Positions 50,624-58,780 of a stretch of DNA of 64,000 nucleotides are shown piece by piece. The stretch covers positions 4,340,001 through 4,404,000 of the forward strand of contig NZ_JACHJU010000001.1 of assembly GCF_014203795.1 (NCBI RefSeq), given 5' to 3'. How positions within the stretch are numbered: the stretch's first letter is position 1; each line of letters starts with the position of its first letter. A program made the translations under genes and the position numbers. This DNA comes from Streptosporangium album (lineage in GTDB: Bacteria > Actinomycetota > Actinomycetes > Streptosporangiales > Streptosporangiaceae). The notes under the pieces are model-generated. The model was not told where the DNA came from, made no database searches, and worked only from the letters and a program-made list of their open reading frames with translations.

Positions 50624-51621
50624 GGCGTCCTCGCAGACTGGTCGCAGCCCTCACCGCCGCGCTGGCCCTCCTGCTCCCCGTCACAGCCTGCGGCTCATCC
50701 GACGACGGAACCGGGGCGAAGAAAGTGCAGTTCGGCTACATCGCCGACTTCTCCGGCGCCGCCGTACTCGCCGCGGCCGACAAGCAGGGACTGTGGGCCA
50801 AACACGGCCTGGAGCCCGATCTGAAGGTCTTCACCAACGGACCGCTGCAGATCCAGGCCCTCGGCTCCGGCGACCTCGACTTCGGCTACATCGGCTCCGG
50901 CGCGGCCTGGCTGCCGGCCAGCGGCAAAGCCACGATCATCGCACCGAACATGCTCGGCCAGGCCGACCGCATCATCACCCACGCCGGCTCCGGCATCACC
51001 TCCGTCGCCGGTCTGAAAGGCAAGAAGATCGGCGTGCCCGAGGGAACCTCCGGCGACATGATCCTGCAGCTCGCGCTCAAGCAGGCGGGCCTGACCCCCA
51101 AGGACGTCGAGAAGATCAACATGGACCCGAGTACGGTGGTCACCGCCTTCTCGGCCAAGCAGATCGACGCCGCAGCCATCTGGTACCCGCTGATCGACAC
51201 CATCAAGAAGAACGCCCCCGACTTGGTCGAGCTGACCAAAAGCGAGGACTACTACCCCGCACTCAGCTTCCCCAGCTCCTTCGTCGCCCGCAACGAGCTG
51301 GTCAAGGACGATCAGGTGACGGTCACCAAGGTGCTCAAGGTCATCCAGGAGGCCAACGACTGGGTCGCGGCCCACACCGCTGAGGCCGAGACGCTCACCG
51401 CGACGTTCCTCAAGGCCCCCGCCGAGCAGTTCAAGGGCGCCTCCTCCGTCACCAAGATCCTTTCTACCGCCGAGCTGGTCAAGCTGACCGAGGACGGATC
51501 GGTCGCCGGCTGGTACAAGGGCCTGGCCGACATCTTCGTCACCATGGGCAAACTGCCCGAATCCCCCGACCCCGCCACCTACTACACCGCCGACCTGTAC
51601 AAGGCGGCCGCCTCCGGATGA
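50620..51621 (+). CDS. ABC transporter substrate-binding lipoprotein, SsuA/TauA-like
   Basis: A 333-residue exported binding protein. The lipobox VTAC puts the acylated Cys near residue 24, followed by a two-lobed NMT1/SsuA-type fold (FGYIADFSGAAVLAAADKQG, LGSGDLDFGYIGSGAAW, KGKKIGVPEGTSGD). It hands the substrate to the permease next to it. The ATG overlaps the ATPase stop. The family binds anionic sulfur or nitrogen compounds, which fits a sulfate ester as ligand. Confidence 0.9.
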   Translation: MRRPRRLVAALTAALALLLPVTACGSSDDGTGAKKVQFGYIADFSGAAVLAAADKQGLWAKHGLEPDLKVFTNGPLQIQALGSGDLDFGYIGSGAAWLPASGKATIIAPNMLGQADRIITHAGSGITSVAGLKGKKIGVPEGTSGDMILQLALKQAGLTPKDVEKINMDPSTVVTAFSAKQIDAAAIWYPLIDTIKKNAPDLVELTKSEDYYPALSFPSSFVARNELVKDDQVTVTKVLKVIQEANDWVAAHTAEAETLTATFLKAPAEQFKGASSVTKILSTAELVKLTEDGSVAGWYKGLADIFVTMGKLPESPDPATYYTADLYKAAASG

Positions 51622-51690
51622 GGCGGGCGGCCCGCCGGTACGGTGTGGCCTCCGTTGACGTGCTCAGGCACGTCGGAAAGGACGTGAGCG

Positions 51691-52770
51691 ATGTCCTCGT
51701 GCTGCGGCGGCGGTCGCGGCGACCTGCCTGCTCCGGCCGTGGCCGTGGCCGGGCGGCGGGAGGCGCCGGGCGGGACAGGCGCACCGCCATGGCACCGGGA
51801 GGCGGTGGCGCTGGACGGCGGCCGGTTCCTGATGGGCACCGATGACGCCGACGGCTTCCCCCAGGACGCCGAGGGGCCGGTGCGCCCGGTAGTGGTGGAG
51901 CCGTTCGCGGTGGACAGATACACGGTGACCAACGCACGGTTCGCCGGGTTCGTCGCGGACACGGGTCACGTCACTGAGGCCGAGCGCTTCGGCTGGTCGT
52001 ACGTGTTCGCCGGGTTCCTGCCGGCCGTGCTGCGGCGGGTGTCGCCGCGCCCGCAGCAGACGCCGTGGTGGTGCGGGGTGAGCGGAGCCGACTGGCGTCA
52101 CCCCGATGGGCCGGGCTCGGACCTGGAGGATCGCTGGGACCATCCGGTGGTGCACGTGTCCTGGAACGACGCGGCGGCGTTCTGCGCCTGGGCCGGCGGG
52201 CGGCTGCCGAGCGAGGCGGAGTGGGAGTACGCCGCCCGCGGCGGCCTGGAGCAGCGGCGCTACCCCTGGGGCGACGAGCTGACCCCCGGCGGGGAGCACC
52301 ACTGCAACATCTGGCAGGGCCACTTCCCCACCCGCAACACCGCCGACGACGGCCACCGGGGGACGGCGCCGGTGGACGCCTACGCCCCCAACGGGTACGG
52401 CCTGTACAACTGTGCGGGCAACGTGTGGGAGTGGTGCGCCGATCCCTGGGCCGCCGGGCAGGAGACCCGGGTGATGCGCGGCGGCTCCTACATGTGCCAC
52501 GACTCCTACTGCAACCGCTACCGGGTCGCCGCCCGCACCCGCAACACCCCCGACAGCAGCGGCGGCAACATCGGCTTCCGCATGGTGCCGCGGGGCACCG
52601 CGGCCACCTCTGCCACTCCTCATCCTCGGATGCTCGATCAGATCGATAACCCGAAGGTGAGATCGGCACACCTCGCACCGGCCGTACCCAGCACCAACCC
52701 GGCCAACGTATTCGGCCAACGCACTAGTAGGGCTTGGTTAGGTGGGGACGGGCTGGGCATGTCTGGGTAA
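51691..52770 (+). CDS. Formylglycine-generating enzyme (sulfatase-activating, FGE/SUMF1-like)
   Basis: This enzyme oxidises the CxPxR cysteine of type I sulfatases to formylglycine. The FGE fold covers residues about 30-310: VALDGGRFLMGTDDADGF, WEYAARGGLEQRRYPWGDE and NVWEWCADPW. The copper-binding active-site Cys pair is in GGSYMCHDSYCNRYR, so it is the aerobic, oxygen-using type. The natural family end is near GNIGFRMVPRG (about 52595); a further 58 residues of unrelated composition follow, and the last 15 codons are read from inside the insertion sequence. Whether the tail matters is unknown. It is 69 nt after the importer genes and clearly serves the sulfatase at 47534. Confidence 0.9.
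   Translation: MSSCCGGGRGDLPAPAVAVAGRREAPGGTGAPPWHREAVALDGGRFLMGTDDADGFPQDAEGPVRPVVVEPFAVDRYTVTNARFAGFVADTGHVTEAERFGWSYVFAGFLPAVLRRVSPRPQQTPWWCGVSGADWRHPDGPGSDLEDRWDHPVVHVSWNDAAAFCAWAGGRLPSEAEWEYAARGGLEQRRYPWGDELTPGGEHHCNIWQGHFPTRNTADDGHRGTAPVDAYAPNGYGLYNCAGNVWEWCADPWAAGQETRVMRGGSYMCHDSYCNRYRVAARTRNTPDSSGGNIGFRMVPRGTAATSATPHPRMLDQIDNPKVRSAHLAPAVPSTNPANVFGQRTSRAWLGGDGLGMSG
52728..52740 (+). repeat. Left terminal inverted repeat of the IS
   Basis: TAGGGCTTGGTTA, directly after the CTAG duplication and perfect complement of the right end. Confidence 0.9.
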
Positions 52771-52847
52771 CGCGCGGCGGCAGGTGGGGCAGATACCGGA
52801 CCAGCAGGCCAGAAGCAGCTGCAACTCGGCGATGACCCGGTAGGTGC

Positions 52848-54083
52848 TCAAGCCGCAGCCGGCGCTTTTGGGTTGAGTCGTTCAAGGGTGCAGAACGCGT
52901 GTGCGACCGAGACCAGGGTGACGTGATGATGCCAGCCGCTCCACGTGCGGCCCTCGAAGTGGTCCAGGCCCAGGCCGGTCTTCAGCTCGCGGTAGTCGTG
53001 CTCGACCCGCCAGCGGATCTTCGCCATTCTCACCAGGTGCCGTAGCGGGATGTCGCCGGGCAGGGTGGACAGCCAATACTTGACCGGCTCCGGCTCGCCC
53101 GGTGGCCATTCGGCCAAAAGCCAGCACTCCGGCAGCTCTTCACCGGCATGGGCACGGCGGATCATCCGGCCCGCGGGCCGCACCCGCAGCGCGGCGAACC
53201 GGGAGCGCAGCGGTCCCTTGGACCCGGGCCGCCAGGTCACCGTGTGCAGCGCGCGCCGCCCGGCGGCAGTAACGATCTGCTGGGCCGAGCACGGCTTGTC
53301 GCGGTAACGCAGCACCGGCCGCCGTCCGGTCCCGCCATAGGCCGGGGCGGTACGGCAGGCCCCGGCCTCCAGCAACGCGGTATCGGAACGCACCCCCACC
53401 ACGTAGGGAATATCGCGCTCGGTCAGGCCCAGGCGAAAGGCCCCGTCTTGACCGTAGCCCTCATCGGCGACCACCAACGGCGGATCCAGCCCCCAACTCT
53501 CCAGCTCGTCGATCATGTCCAGAGCCAGCTGCCACTTGGGCACGTGAGCGATGTCCGCAGGGATTCGACAGCGCCGCCGGCGCGCCGTCACCGCGGCCGG
53601 ATTCTCTGCCCGCGGCGAGGCCGCATCCCACTGCTCGGGCACGAACAGCCGCCAGTTCACCGGGCAGGAGGCGGCGTCGGTGACCAGATGCACGCTCGGC
53701 GCGACCTGGCAGTTCGCGGTTTTGCCCAGCGCCCCGCAGTACTGCGCGGCCACGCCCGGCGACTCCTGGCCGTCCTTGACAAAGGACACATCATCGACCA
53801 CCCAGGCGGCCGGGTTGATCGCCGCGTCCATCCGCCAGGCCAGCTCGGCCAGCACCAGTTGATGCGACCAGGGGGCATCGGTGAGGAACTGTTGCAGCCC
53901 TTGGCGGTCCACGCCCAGCCGGGCCGCCATCGGCTCCATCGATTTACGCGCTCCATCGGTCAGCAGGCCGCGCACATACCGCTCGCCCCACCGCCGCTGA
54001 TCAGTACGGGCAAAACCGGAGAACATCTCAGCGGCAAACGTCTCCAGCCGCGCCCGCACGGCCTCGAGTTCTTGAGGAGTCAT
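52848..54083 (-). CDS. IS701-family DDE transposase
   Basis: A 411-residue transposase of the DDE_5 superfamily. The DDE residues are visible: Asp in WVVDDVSFVKDG (about 95), Asp in LVVADEGYGQDG (about 205) and Glu in VEHDYRELKTGLGLDHFEGR (about 375). The N-terminus (FARTDQRRWGERYVRGLL) is typical of IS701 relatives in streptomycetes. The reading frame is complete with no frameshift. It starts 59 nt inside the right end of the element. Confidence 0.95.
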   Translation of the reverse strand: MTPQELEAVRARLETFAAEMFSGFARTDQRRWGERYVRGLLTDGARKSMEPMAARLGVDRQGLQQFLTDAPWSHQLVLAELAWRMDAAINPAAWVVDDVSFVKDGQESPGVAAQYCGALGKTANCQVAPSVHLVTDAASCPVNWRLFVPEQWDAASPRAENPAAVTARRRRCRIPADIAHVPKWQLALDMIDELESWGLDPPLVVADEGYGQDGAFRLGLTERDIPYVVGVRSDTALLEAGACRTAPAYGGTGRRPVLRYRDKPCSAQQIVTAAGRRALHTVTWRPGSKGPLRSRFAALRVRPAGRMIRRAHAGEELPECWLLAEWPPGEPEPVKYWLSTLPGDIPLRHLVRMAKIRWRVEHDYRELKTGLGLDHFEGRTWSGWHHHVTLVSVAHAFCTLERLNPKAPAAA

Positions 54084-54129
54084 CTTCCCTCACCCCCAAA
54101 GCAGGTGACATACCGTCTCCTACCCGAGG

Positions 54130-54142
54130 TAACCAAGCCCTA
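54130..54142 (+). repeat. Right terminal inverted repeat of the IS
   Basis: TAACCAAGCCCTA, followed by CTAG at 54143-54146. Confidence 0.9.
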
Positions 54143-55360
54143 CTAGCGCACGACGCGGTTGAGGCGGCGGGCGGGCCGCTCCACATACCGGTAGGTCAGG
54201 GTGGCCAGCAGGAGCGTCATGGCGGTGATGGGCGCCAGGTTGACCAGGAAGTCGCCGCTGAACTGCTGCTGCGAGGTGAAGCCGTACCAGAGGTAGATGG
54301 CCGCGAACTGCCAGAGGAAGACGCCGTAGGAGATGCGGCCGAGGAAGCTCATCACCGGGTTGGCCAGCAGGAGCCGCACGGGCGAGTCGCCCGGCGGCGG
54401 CAGTGTGGCGGGGACGAGCAGGCAGAAGGCCACGACCGTGTAGAGGGCCAGCTCGAACAGGCCCGACCAGACGCCGTCGATGCCGAGGAAGCGGGTGCCG
54501 GTCACCGGGGAGGCGGCGACGGCGTACGCCAGGGCTGCGACCAGCCACCACGAGCCCGGGGAGGCCGCCATCGCCCGCCGCAGGCGCCGGGCGGGGGAGT
54601 TCTCGTCCGGGTCCGCGTGCACCCAGGCCAGGAGCACGGCCAGCGCCATCCCGGCGGCGAAGAAGACCATCGACCGGGGCGGCCAGCTGTTCAGGAACGG
54701 CCGGTACTGCGGGTAGTAGGTCAGCAGCGTCCACGCGAAGGAGAGCGCGGCCAGCGCGCCCAGTCCGGCCAGCAGCCGCCGGGCCCGCCGGTGCACGTCC
54801 CCGCCGCCGCGCCGGGCGAAGGCGGCCAGCGCGGCGGCCAGCAGGGGGAGCAGGACGTAGAAGGCCACCTCCACCGACAGGCTCCACATCTGGGCCAGCC
54901 CCTTGGGGCCCAGGCCGTACCACCAGGAGTCGGTCGCGTAGTTCTGGTTGAGGGTCAGCAGCGTCAGCCAGCTCCGGCCGTCGGACAGGTGGTCGCGCGA
55001 CCAGATGAGCATGGCCACCACGACCACCAGCCAGTAGGCGGGCAGGATGCGCACCGCCCGCTTCCACAGGTAGGCCCGCACACGGACGGGAGGGTCGCCG
55101 CGCAGCAGCGAGGCCGCGAAGGGGCGGTAGAGCAGCAGCCCGGAGAGCGCGAAGAAGATCGGCACGGCCACGTCGCCGCGGGAGAGCAGCGCGCCGACGA
55201 AGCCGTCGCGCAGGGCGGCGCCGGACTCGCTCGCGACGTGGAAGACGAGCACCGCGAACGCGGCGACGGCGCGCACGCCGTCCAGGGTGTCCAGGTGGCC
55301 GTCGACCTCGGCGGGCGTCTGCCCAGGGAGGGACTCCGACCTAGAACTTGTTTCGGTCAC
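54143..55360 (-). CDS. Integral membrane acyltransferase (acyltransferase 3, Rv0228-like)
   Basis: A 405-residue polytopic protein of the AT3/OafA family with about ten helices. The family's N-terminal His-containing motif is LVFHVASESG after LDTLDGVRAVAAF, and the second conserved region is SGLLLYRPFAA with WKRAVRILPAYW. Such enzymes put acetyl, succinyl or other acyl groups on extracytoplasmic sugars; mycobacterial Rv0228 (about 407 residues, from memory) belongs to the AftD region. The GTG at 55360 lies after AAGGGATGCGG; an in-frame ATG at 55399 would add 13 residues. The stop codon TAG lies inside the target duplication of the adjoining IS. Confidence 0.88.
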   Translation of the reverse strand: MTETSSRSESLPGQTPAEVDGHLDTLDGVRAVAAFAVLVFHVASESGAALRDGFVGALLSRGDVAVPIFFALSGLLLYRPFAASLLRGDPPVRVRAYLWKRAVRILPAYWLVVVVAMLIWSRDHLSDGRSWLTLLTLNQNYATDSWWYGLGPKGLAQMWSLSVEVAFYVLLPLLAAALAAFARRGGGDVHRRARRLLAGLGALAALSFAWTLLTYYPQYRPFLNSWPPRSMVFFAAGMALAVLLAWVHADPDENSPARRLRRAMAASPGSWWLVAALAYAVAASPVTGTRFLGIDGVWSGLFELALYTVVAFCLLVPATLPPPGDSPVRLLLANPVMSFLGRISYGVFLWQFAAIYLWYGFTSQQQFSGDFLVNLAPITAMTLLLATLTYRYVERPARRLNRVVR

Positions 55361-55398
55361 TTTTCCGCATCCCTTGGTGACGCCGGTCACTCTCGGCA

Positions 55399-55428
55399 AT
55401 TAACATACCGGCCAGTAGCTTTGTTAAT
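55399..55428. promoter_or_regulatory. Inverted repeat between the acyltransferase and DUF3068 genes
   Basis: ATTAACA (55399-55405) and TGTTAAT (55422-55428), perfect 7-bp arms 16 nt apart, in the only AT-rich part of the divergent intergenic region. It could be a shared operator. Confidence 0.4.
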
Positions 55429-55478
55429 CCAGATATCTCCCCCTAAACCCCCCAAGCTGTAATCCCCCAGGAGGGTAG

Positions 55479-56396
55479 ATGCGCCGGATCATCGGAGTAG
55501 TCCTCTTAGCCGCCGGGACGTTCCTCATCGTGCTGGCGCCGCTCGTGCGCTTCCAGATCGGCGGCAGCCTCATCGCGGCTCCGGCCGCGCAGTACGGGAT
55601 CAGCAAGCTGGAGGCCCAGGGGGCGCAGTACTTCTATCCCAAGGCGCTCAAGGTGCTGACCGGCGACCTCGGCATCACGGTGACCACGAAGGGGGACGTG
55701 TCCCAGGCTCAGGGCGACCGGGTCGTCTGGGACGAGTTCACCGCGGTGTACGACGTGGCCAACGGCAACCCGGACGTCTCGTACGGCGAGCGGCGCAGCG
55801 CCTTCAACAAGTACACCGGCGTCGGCATCAACTGCTGCGCGGTGAACGTCGACACCAAGCCCAGCAAGCTCGAAGGCCAGATCTACAAGTTCCCCTTCGA
55901 CGTCGAGAAGAAGACCTACCCGGTCTTCAACTCGGTCGCCGGCGCGGCCTACGACGCCAAGTTCGTCGGCGAGGAGGACGTCAACGGGCTGCGGGCCTAC
56001 AAGTTCGAGCAGGACATCCCGGCGACGAAGACCGAGACCCGCACCGTCCCCGCCTCGGTCATGGGGGTGACCGACACGACGGGTGACGTCCAGGCGGACC
56101 GGTTCTACGACGGCAAGAACACGTTCTGGATCGAGCCCGTCACGGGTTCGCCGGTCAAGCAGGAGCAGCGGCGCCACGACGTCCTCACGACCCAGGACGG
56201 CGCCCACAGCATCACCGCCTTCTCGGCGACCGCCAAGATGACCGCCCAGACGGTCAACGGCCTGGTGGACGACGCCATCGAGAGCAGGGGCCAGATCACC
56301 ATGCTCAAGGTGACGATCCCGCTCGTCCTGCTCCTGCTGGGCCTCGCTCTGCTGATCGGCGGGGCCGTCATGCTCCGCGGCACCCGCAGGACCTGA
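55479..56396 (+). CDS. DUF3068 (PorA-family-like) membrane protein, copy 2
   Basis: A 305-residue protein with helix 1 at about 5-27 and helix 2 at about 275-298 enclosing an external domain. The NCCAVNVD Cys pair corresponds to NCCGEYVD in copy 1 (37664), and VWDEFTAVYDV and SYGERRSAFNKYTG parallel VWVEFTSLTT and DYHERRAAFDRRT there. The ATG has an AGGAGGG site. It heads the operon with ubiA, dprE1 and dprE2 (gap of 14 nt to ubiA), tying DUF3068 to arabinose-donor synthesis as well as to AftD. The function is unknown. Confidence 0.85.
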   Translation: MRRIIGVVLLAAGTFLIVLAPLVRFQIGGSLIAAPAAQYGISKLEAQGAQYFYPKALKVLTGDLGITVTTKGDVSQAQGDRVVWDEFTAVYDVANGNPDVSYGERRSAFNKYTGVGINCCAVNVDTKPSKLEGQIYKFPFDVEKKTYPVFNSVAGAAYDAKFVGEEDVNGLRAYKFEQDIPATKTETRTVPASVMGVTDTTGDVQADRFYDGKNTFWIEPVTGSPVKQEQRRHDVLTTQDGAHSITAFSATAKMTAQTVNGLVDDAIESRGQITMLKVTIPLVLLLLGLALLIGGAVMLRGTRRT

Positions 56397-56410
56397 CGAT
56401 CCGCGATCCG

Positions 56411-57400
56411 ATGAGCTCCGGCGAGCAGGACCTGGCCGGCCGGGACCCGGCCGGACTCGACGGCCGTGCGCCGGGCGACCCGGACGCGGTGAACGACGGC
56501 GCGGTGGCCGAGCGGCCCCCGGCGGCCGTGCGCGGCGGCCGGGGATTCTCGCCCGCCGCGCTCGTCCGGGCCTGCCGCCCCCGCCAGTGGCTGAAGAACG
56601 CCCTGGTCTTCGCGGCACCGGCGGCGGCCGGCGTGCTGGGGACGGCCCAGGGGCTGCTGGACGCCCTGATCGCCTTCGCGGCGTTCTGCGTGGCCGCGAG
56701 CGGCACCTACCTGCTCAACGACGCGGCCGACGTCGAGGCCGACCGCCGGCATCCGCGCAAGCGTCACCGCCCGATCGCGGCCGGCCTGGTCCCGGTACGG
56801 CTCGCCTGGGTCGCCGGCGCCCTGCTCGTGACCCTGGCCCCCGTGGTCGCCGCGCTGTCCGGAAGCTGGCGGCTCCCGGCCGTCGTCGCCGGATACCTGG
56901 CGCTGACCTTCGCCTACACCTACTGGCTCAAGCACCAGGAGGTGGTGGACCTGGTCGCGGTCGCCGGTTGCCACGTGATCCGCGCCTACGCCGGAGCGGT
57001 CACCGTGGACGTGCCGGTGACGAGCTGGTTCCTCGTGGTGATCTCGCTCGGCTCGCTCCAGCTCGTGGTGGGCAAGCGGGAGGCCGAGCTGCGCGCCTCC
57101 GGAGGCAACTCCACACGGGCGATCCTGGCCGCCTACACCCCCGGTTACCTGGCCGGTGTCCGCGCCATGTCCTCCGGCGCCATGATCGTGACCTACTGCC
57201 TGTGGGCGCTCAACGACCACCCCGCGCCGTTCTACGGGCTCAGCATCGTCCCCTTCGTCCTCATCGTTCTGCGGCACAATCTCCTGGTGGACAGAGGTGT
57301 CGGCGAGGAGCCGGAGGAGCTCGCCCTGCGCGACCGGCATCTTCAGATGTTCATCGCCCTCCTGCTCGTCCTGCTCACCACCGGGATCTACGTGACATGA
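56411..57400 (+). CDS. ubiA: UbiA-type polyprenyl-phosphate phosphoribosyltransferase (DPPR synthase-like)
   Basis: A 329-residue membrane enzyme with about eight helices that should join 5-phosphoribosyl diphosphate to polyprenyl phosphate, the first committed step to the arabinose donor. CRPRQWLKNALVFAAP opens the domain, the catalytic NDAADVEADRRHP motif follows (NDxxDxxxD), and KHQEVVDLVAVAG and LQLVVGKREAE are shared, from memory, with mycobacterial Rv3806c rather than with quinone-pathway UbiA. A hydrophilic N-terminal extension of about 45 residues is unusual. The stop overlaps the dprE1 ATG (ATGA). Confidence 0.92.
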   Translation: MSSGEQDLAGRDPAGLDGRAPGDPDAVNDGAVAERPPAAVRGGRGFSPAALVRACRPRQWLKNALVFAAPAAAGVLGTAQGLLDALIAFAAFCVAASGTYLLNDAADVEADRRHPRKRHRPIAAGLVPVRLAWVAGALLVTLAPVVAALSGSWRLPAVVAGYLALTFAYTYWLKHQEVVDLVAVAGCHVIRAYAGAVTVDVPVTSWFLVVISLGSLQLVVGKREAELRASGGNSTRAILAAYTPGYLAGVRAMSSGAMIVTYCLWALNDHPAPFYGLSIVPFVLIVLRHNLLVDRGVGEEPEELALRDRHLQMFIALLLVLLTTGIYVT

Positions 57401-58722
57401 CCTTCCTGACCGGCTGGGGCCGTACCGCACCGACCCCCGCGCGCCTGGCCCGCCCCCGCTCGCCCGAGGAGGTCGCCGAGCTGGTGCTGCGCGCCCCCGG
57501 CCGGGGCGTCGCCGCCCGAGGGCTCGGCCGCTCCTACGGCGACGCCGCGCAGAACTCCGGGGGACTGGTCCTCGACTGCACCGCGCTGACCTCGTGGTCG
57601 CTGGACGAGAGCACCGGCCTGGTGACCGCCGCCGCCGGGCTGAGCCTGCACGACCTCATGAGGGCCCTGGTGCCCCGAGGCTGGTTCGTCCCGGTCACCC
57701 CGGGCACCAGACACGTGACCGTCGGCGGGGCCGTGGCGGCCGACGTGCACGGTAAGAACCACCACGCCGACTCCTCCTTCGGCGCCCACCTGCGCTCCCT
57801 CACCCTGGTCACGGCCGACGGCGACAGCCGTACCCTCACGCCGGACAGTGAGCTGTTCTGGGCCACGGTCGGTGGCATGGGCCTCACCGGTGTGATCACC
57901 GAGGCCGTCTTCCGGTGCGTGCCGATCACGACCTCGCGCATTCGGGTGGACGTCGAGCGCACCCGCGACCTGGACCACACCATGGAGACGATGGCCGCCA
58001 CCGACGACCGCTACCGCTACACGGTCGCCTGGATCGACCTGCTCGCCTCCGGCGGCCGGATGGGCCGCAGCGTGCTCACCCGGGGGGACCACGCCGGCCG
58101 CGACGAGCTGCCGCGCGGCGCCGACCCGCTGGCGTTCGCCCCCGCCTCCCGGCTGAAGGCCCCGTCCTGGGCGCCGAACGGCCTGCTCAACCCGGTGACC
58201 GTGCGGGCGTTCAACGAGGCCTGGTACCGCAGGGCCCGTCCCCGGACCGGACTCCTCCAGGGGATCGCGCCGTTCTTCCACCCGCTGGACTCGGTGGACG
58301 GCTGGAACCGGGTCTACGGCTCGGACGGCTTCGTCCAGTACCAGTTCGTGGTGCCCTTCGGAGAGGAGGCGACGCTGCGGCGGATCGTCTCCCGGCTGTC
58401 GGCCGAGGGCGTGGTCTCCTTCCTCACCGTGCTCAAGCGGTTCGGCCCCGGCACGCCGGGGATGCTGTCGTTCCCGGTCCCCGGCTGGACGCTCGCCCTG
58501 GACATCCCGGCGGGCCGGCGGGGGCTGGCCGCGCTGCTCCGGGAGTTCGACGGCTGGGTGGTCGAGGCGGGCGGCCGGGTCTACCTGGCCAAGGACTCGC
58601 GGATGCCGGCCGAGACGATGGCCGCGATGTACCCGAGGCTGGGCGAGTGGCGTAAGGTCCGCGACGAGGTGGACCCCGGCGGGGTGTTCCGCTCCGACCT
58701 GGCCAGAAGGCTGGGGCTGTGA
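57397..58722 (+). CDS. dprE1: Decaprenylphosphoryl-beta-D-ribose 2'-oxidase, DprE1
   Basis: A 441-residue FAD enzyme that oxidises polyprenylphosphoryl-ribose to the 2'-keto form, half of the ribose-to-arabinose epimerisation. The FAD-binding part has ARGLGRSYGDAAQNSGG and VAADVHGKNHHADSSFG (His132 region of the mycobacterial enzyme); the C-terminal half has FLTVLKRFGPGTPGMLSFP and YLAKDSRMPAETM (Lys418 region). The residue aligned with mycobacterial Cys387, the covalent target of benzothiazinones, is Ala367 (GWTLALDIP against GWNICVDFP). ATG overlapping the ubiA stop. There is no signal peptide; the mycobacterial enzyme is regarded as membrane-associated or periplasmic. Confidence 0.94.
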   Translation: MTFLTGWGRTAPTPARLARPRSPEEVAELVLRAPGRGVAARGLGRSYGDAAQNSGGLVLDCTALTSWSLDESTGLVTAAAGLSLHDLMRALVPRGWFVPVTPGTRHVTVGGAVAADVHGKNHHADSSFGAHLRSLTLVTADGDSRTLTPDSELFWATVGGMGLTGVITEAVFRCVPITTSRIRVDVERTRDLDHTMETMAATDDRYRYTVAWIDLLASGGRMGRSVLTRGDHAGRDELPRGADPLAFAPASRLKAPSWAPNGLLNPVTVRAFNEAWYRRARPRTGLLQGIAPFFHPLDSVDGWNRVYGSDGFVQYQFVVPFGEEATLRRIVSRLSAEGVVSFLTVLKRFGPGTPGMLSFPVPGWTLALDIPAGRRGLAALLREFDGWVVEAGGRVYLAKDSRMPAETMAAMYPRLGEWRKVRDEVDPGGVFRSDLARRLGL

Positions 58723-58780
58723 CCGTCCCGCCGGGCCGTCCCATGAGGTTCGGCCCCGTGGGGCCGGAGAGGATGTCCGT

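Larger units (their letters stand above)
52728..54142 (-). mobile_element. IS701-family insertion sequence
   Basis: A 1415-bp element. Its ends share a perfect 13-bp terminal inverted repeat TAGGGCTTGGTTA (52728-52740 and the complement of 54130-54142), and similarity continues weakly inward. It is bounded on both sides by CTAG (52724-52727 and 54143-54146), the 4-bp target duplication typical of IS701. One intact transposase gene fills it on the minus strand. Intact ends and duplication indicate a recent, possibly active insertion. Confidence 0.93.
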
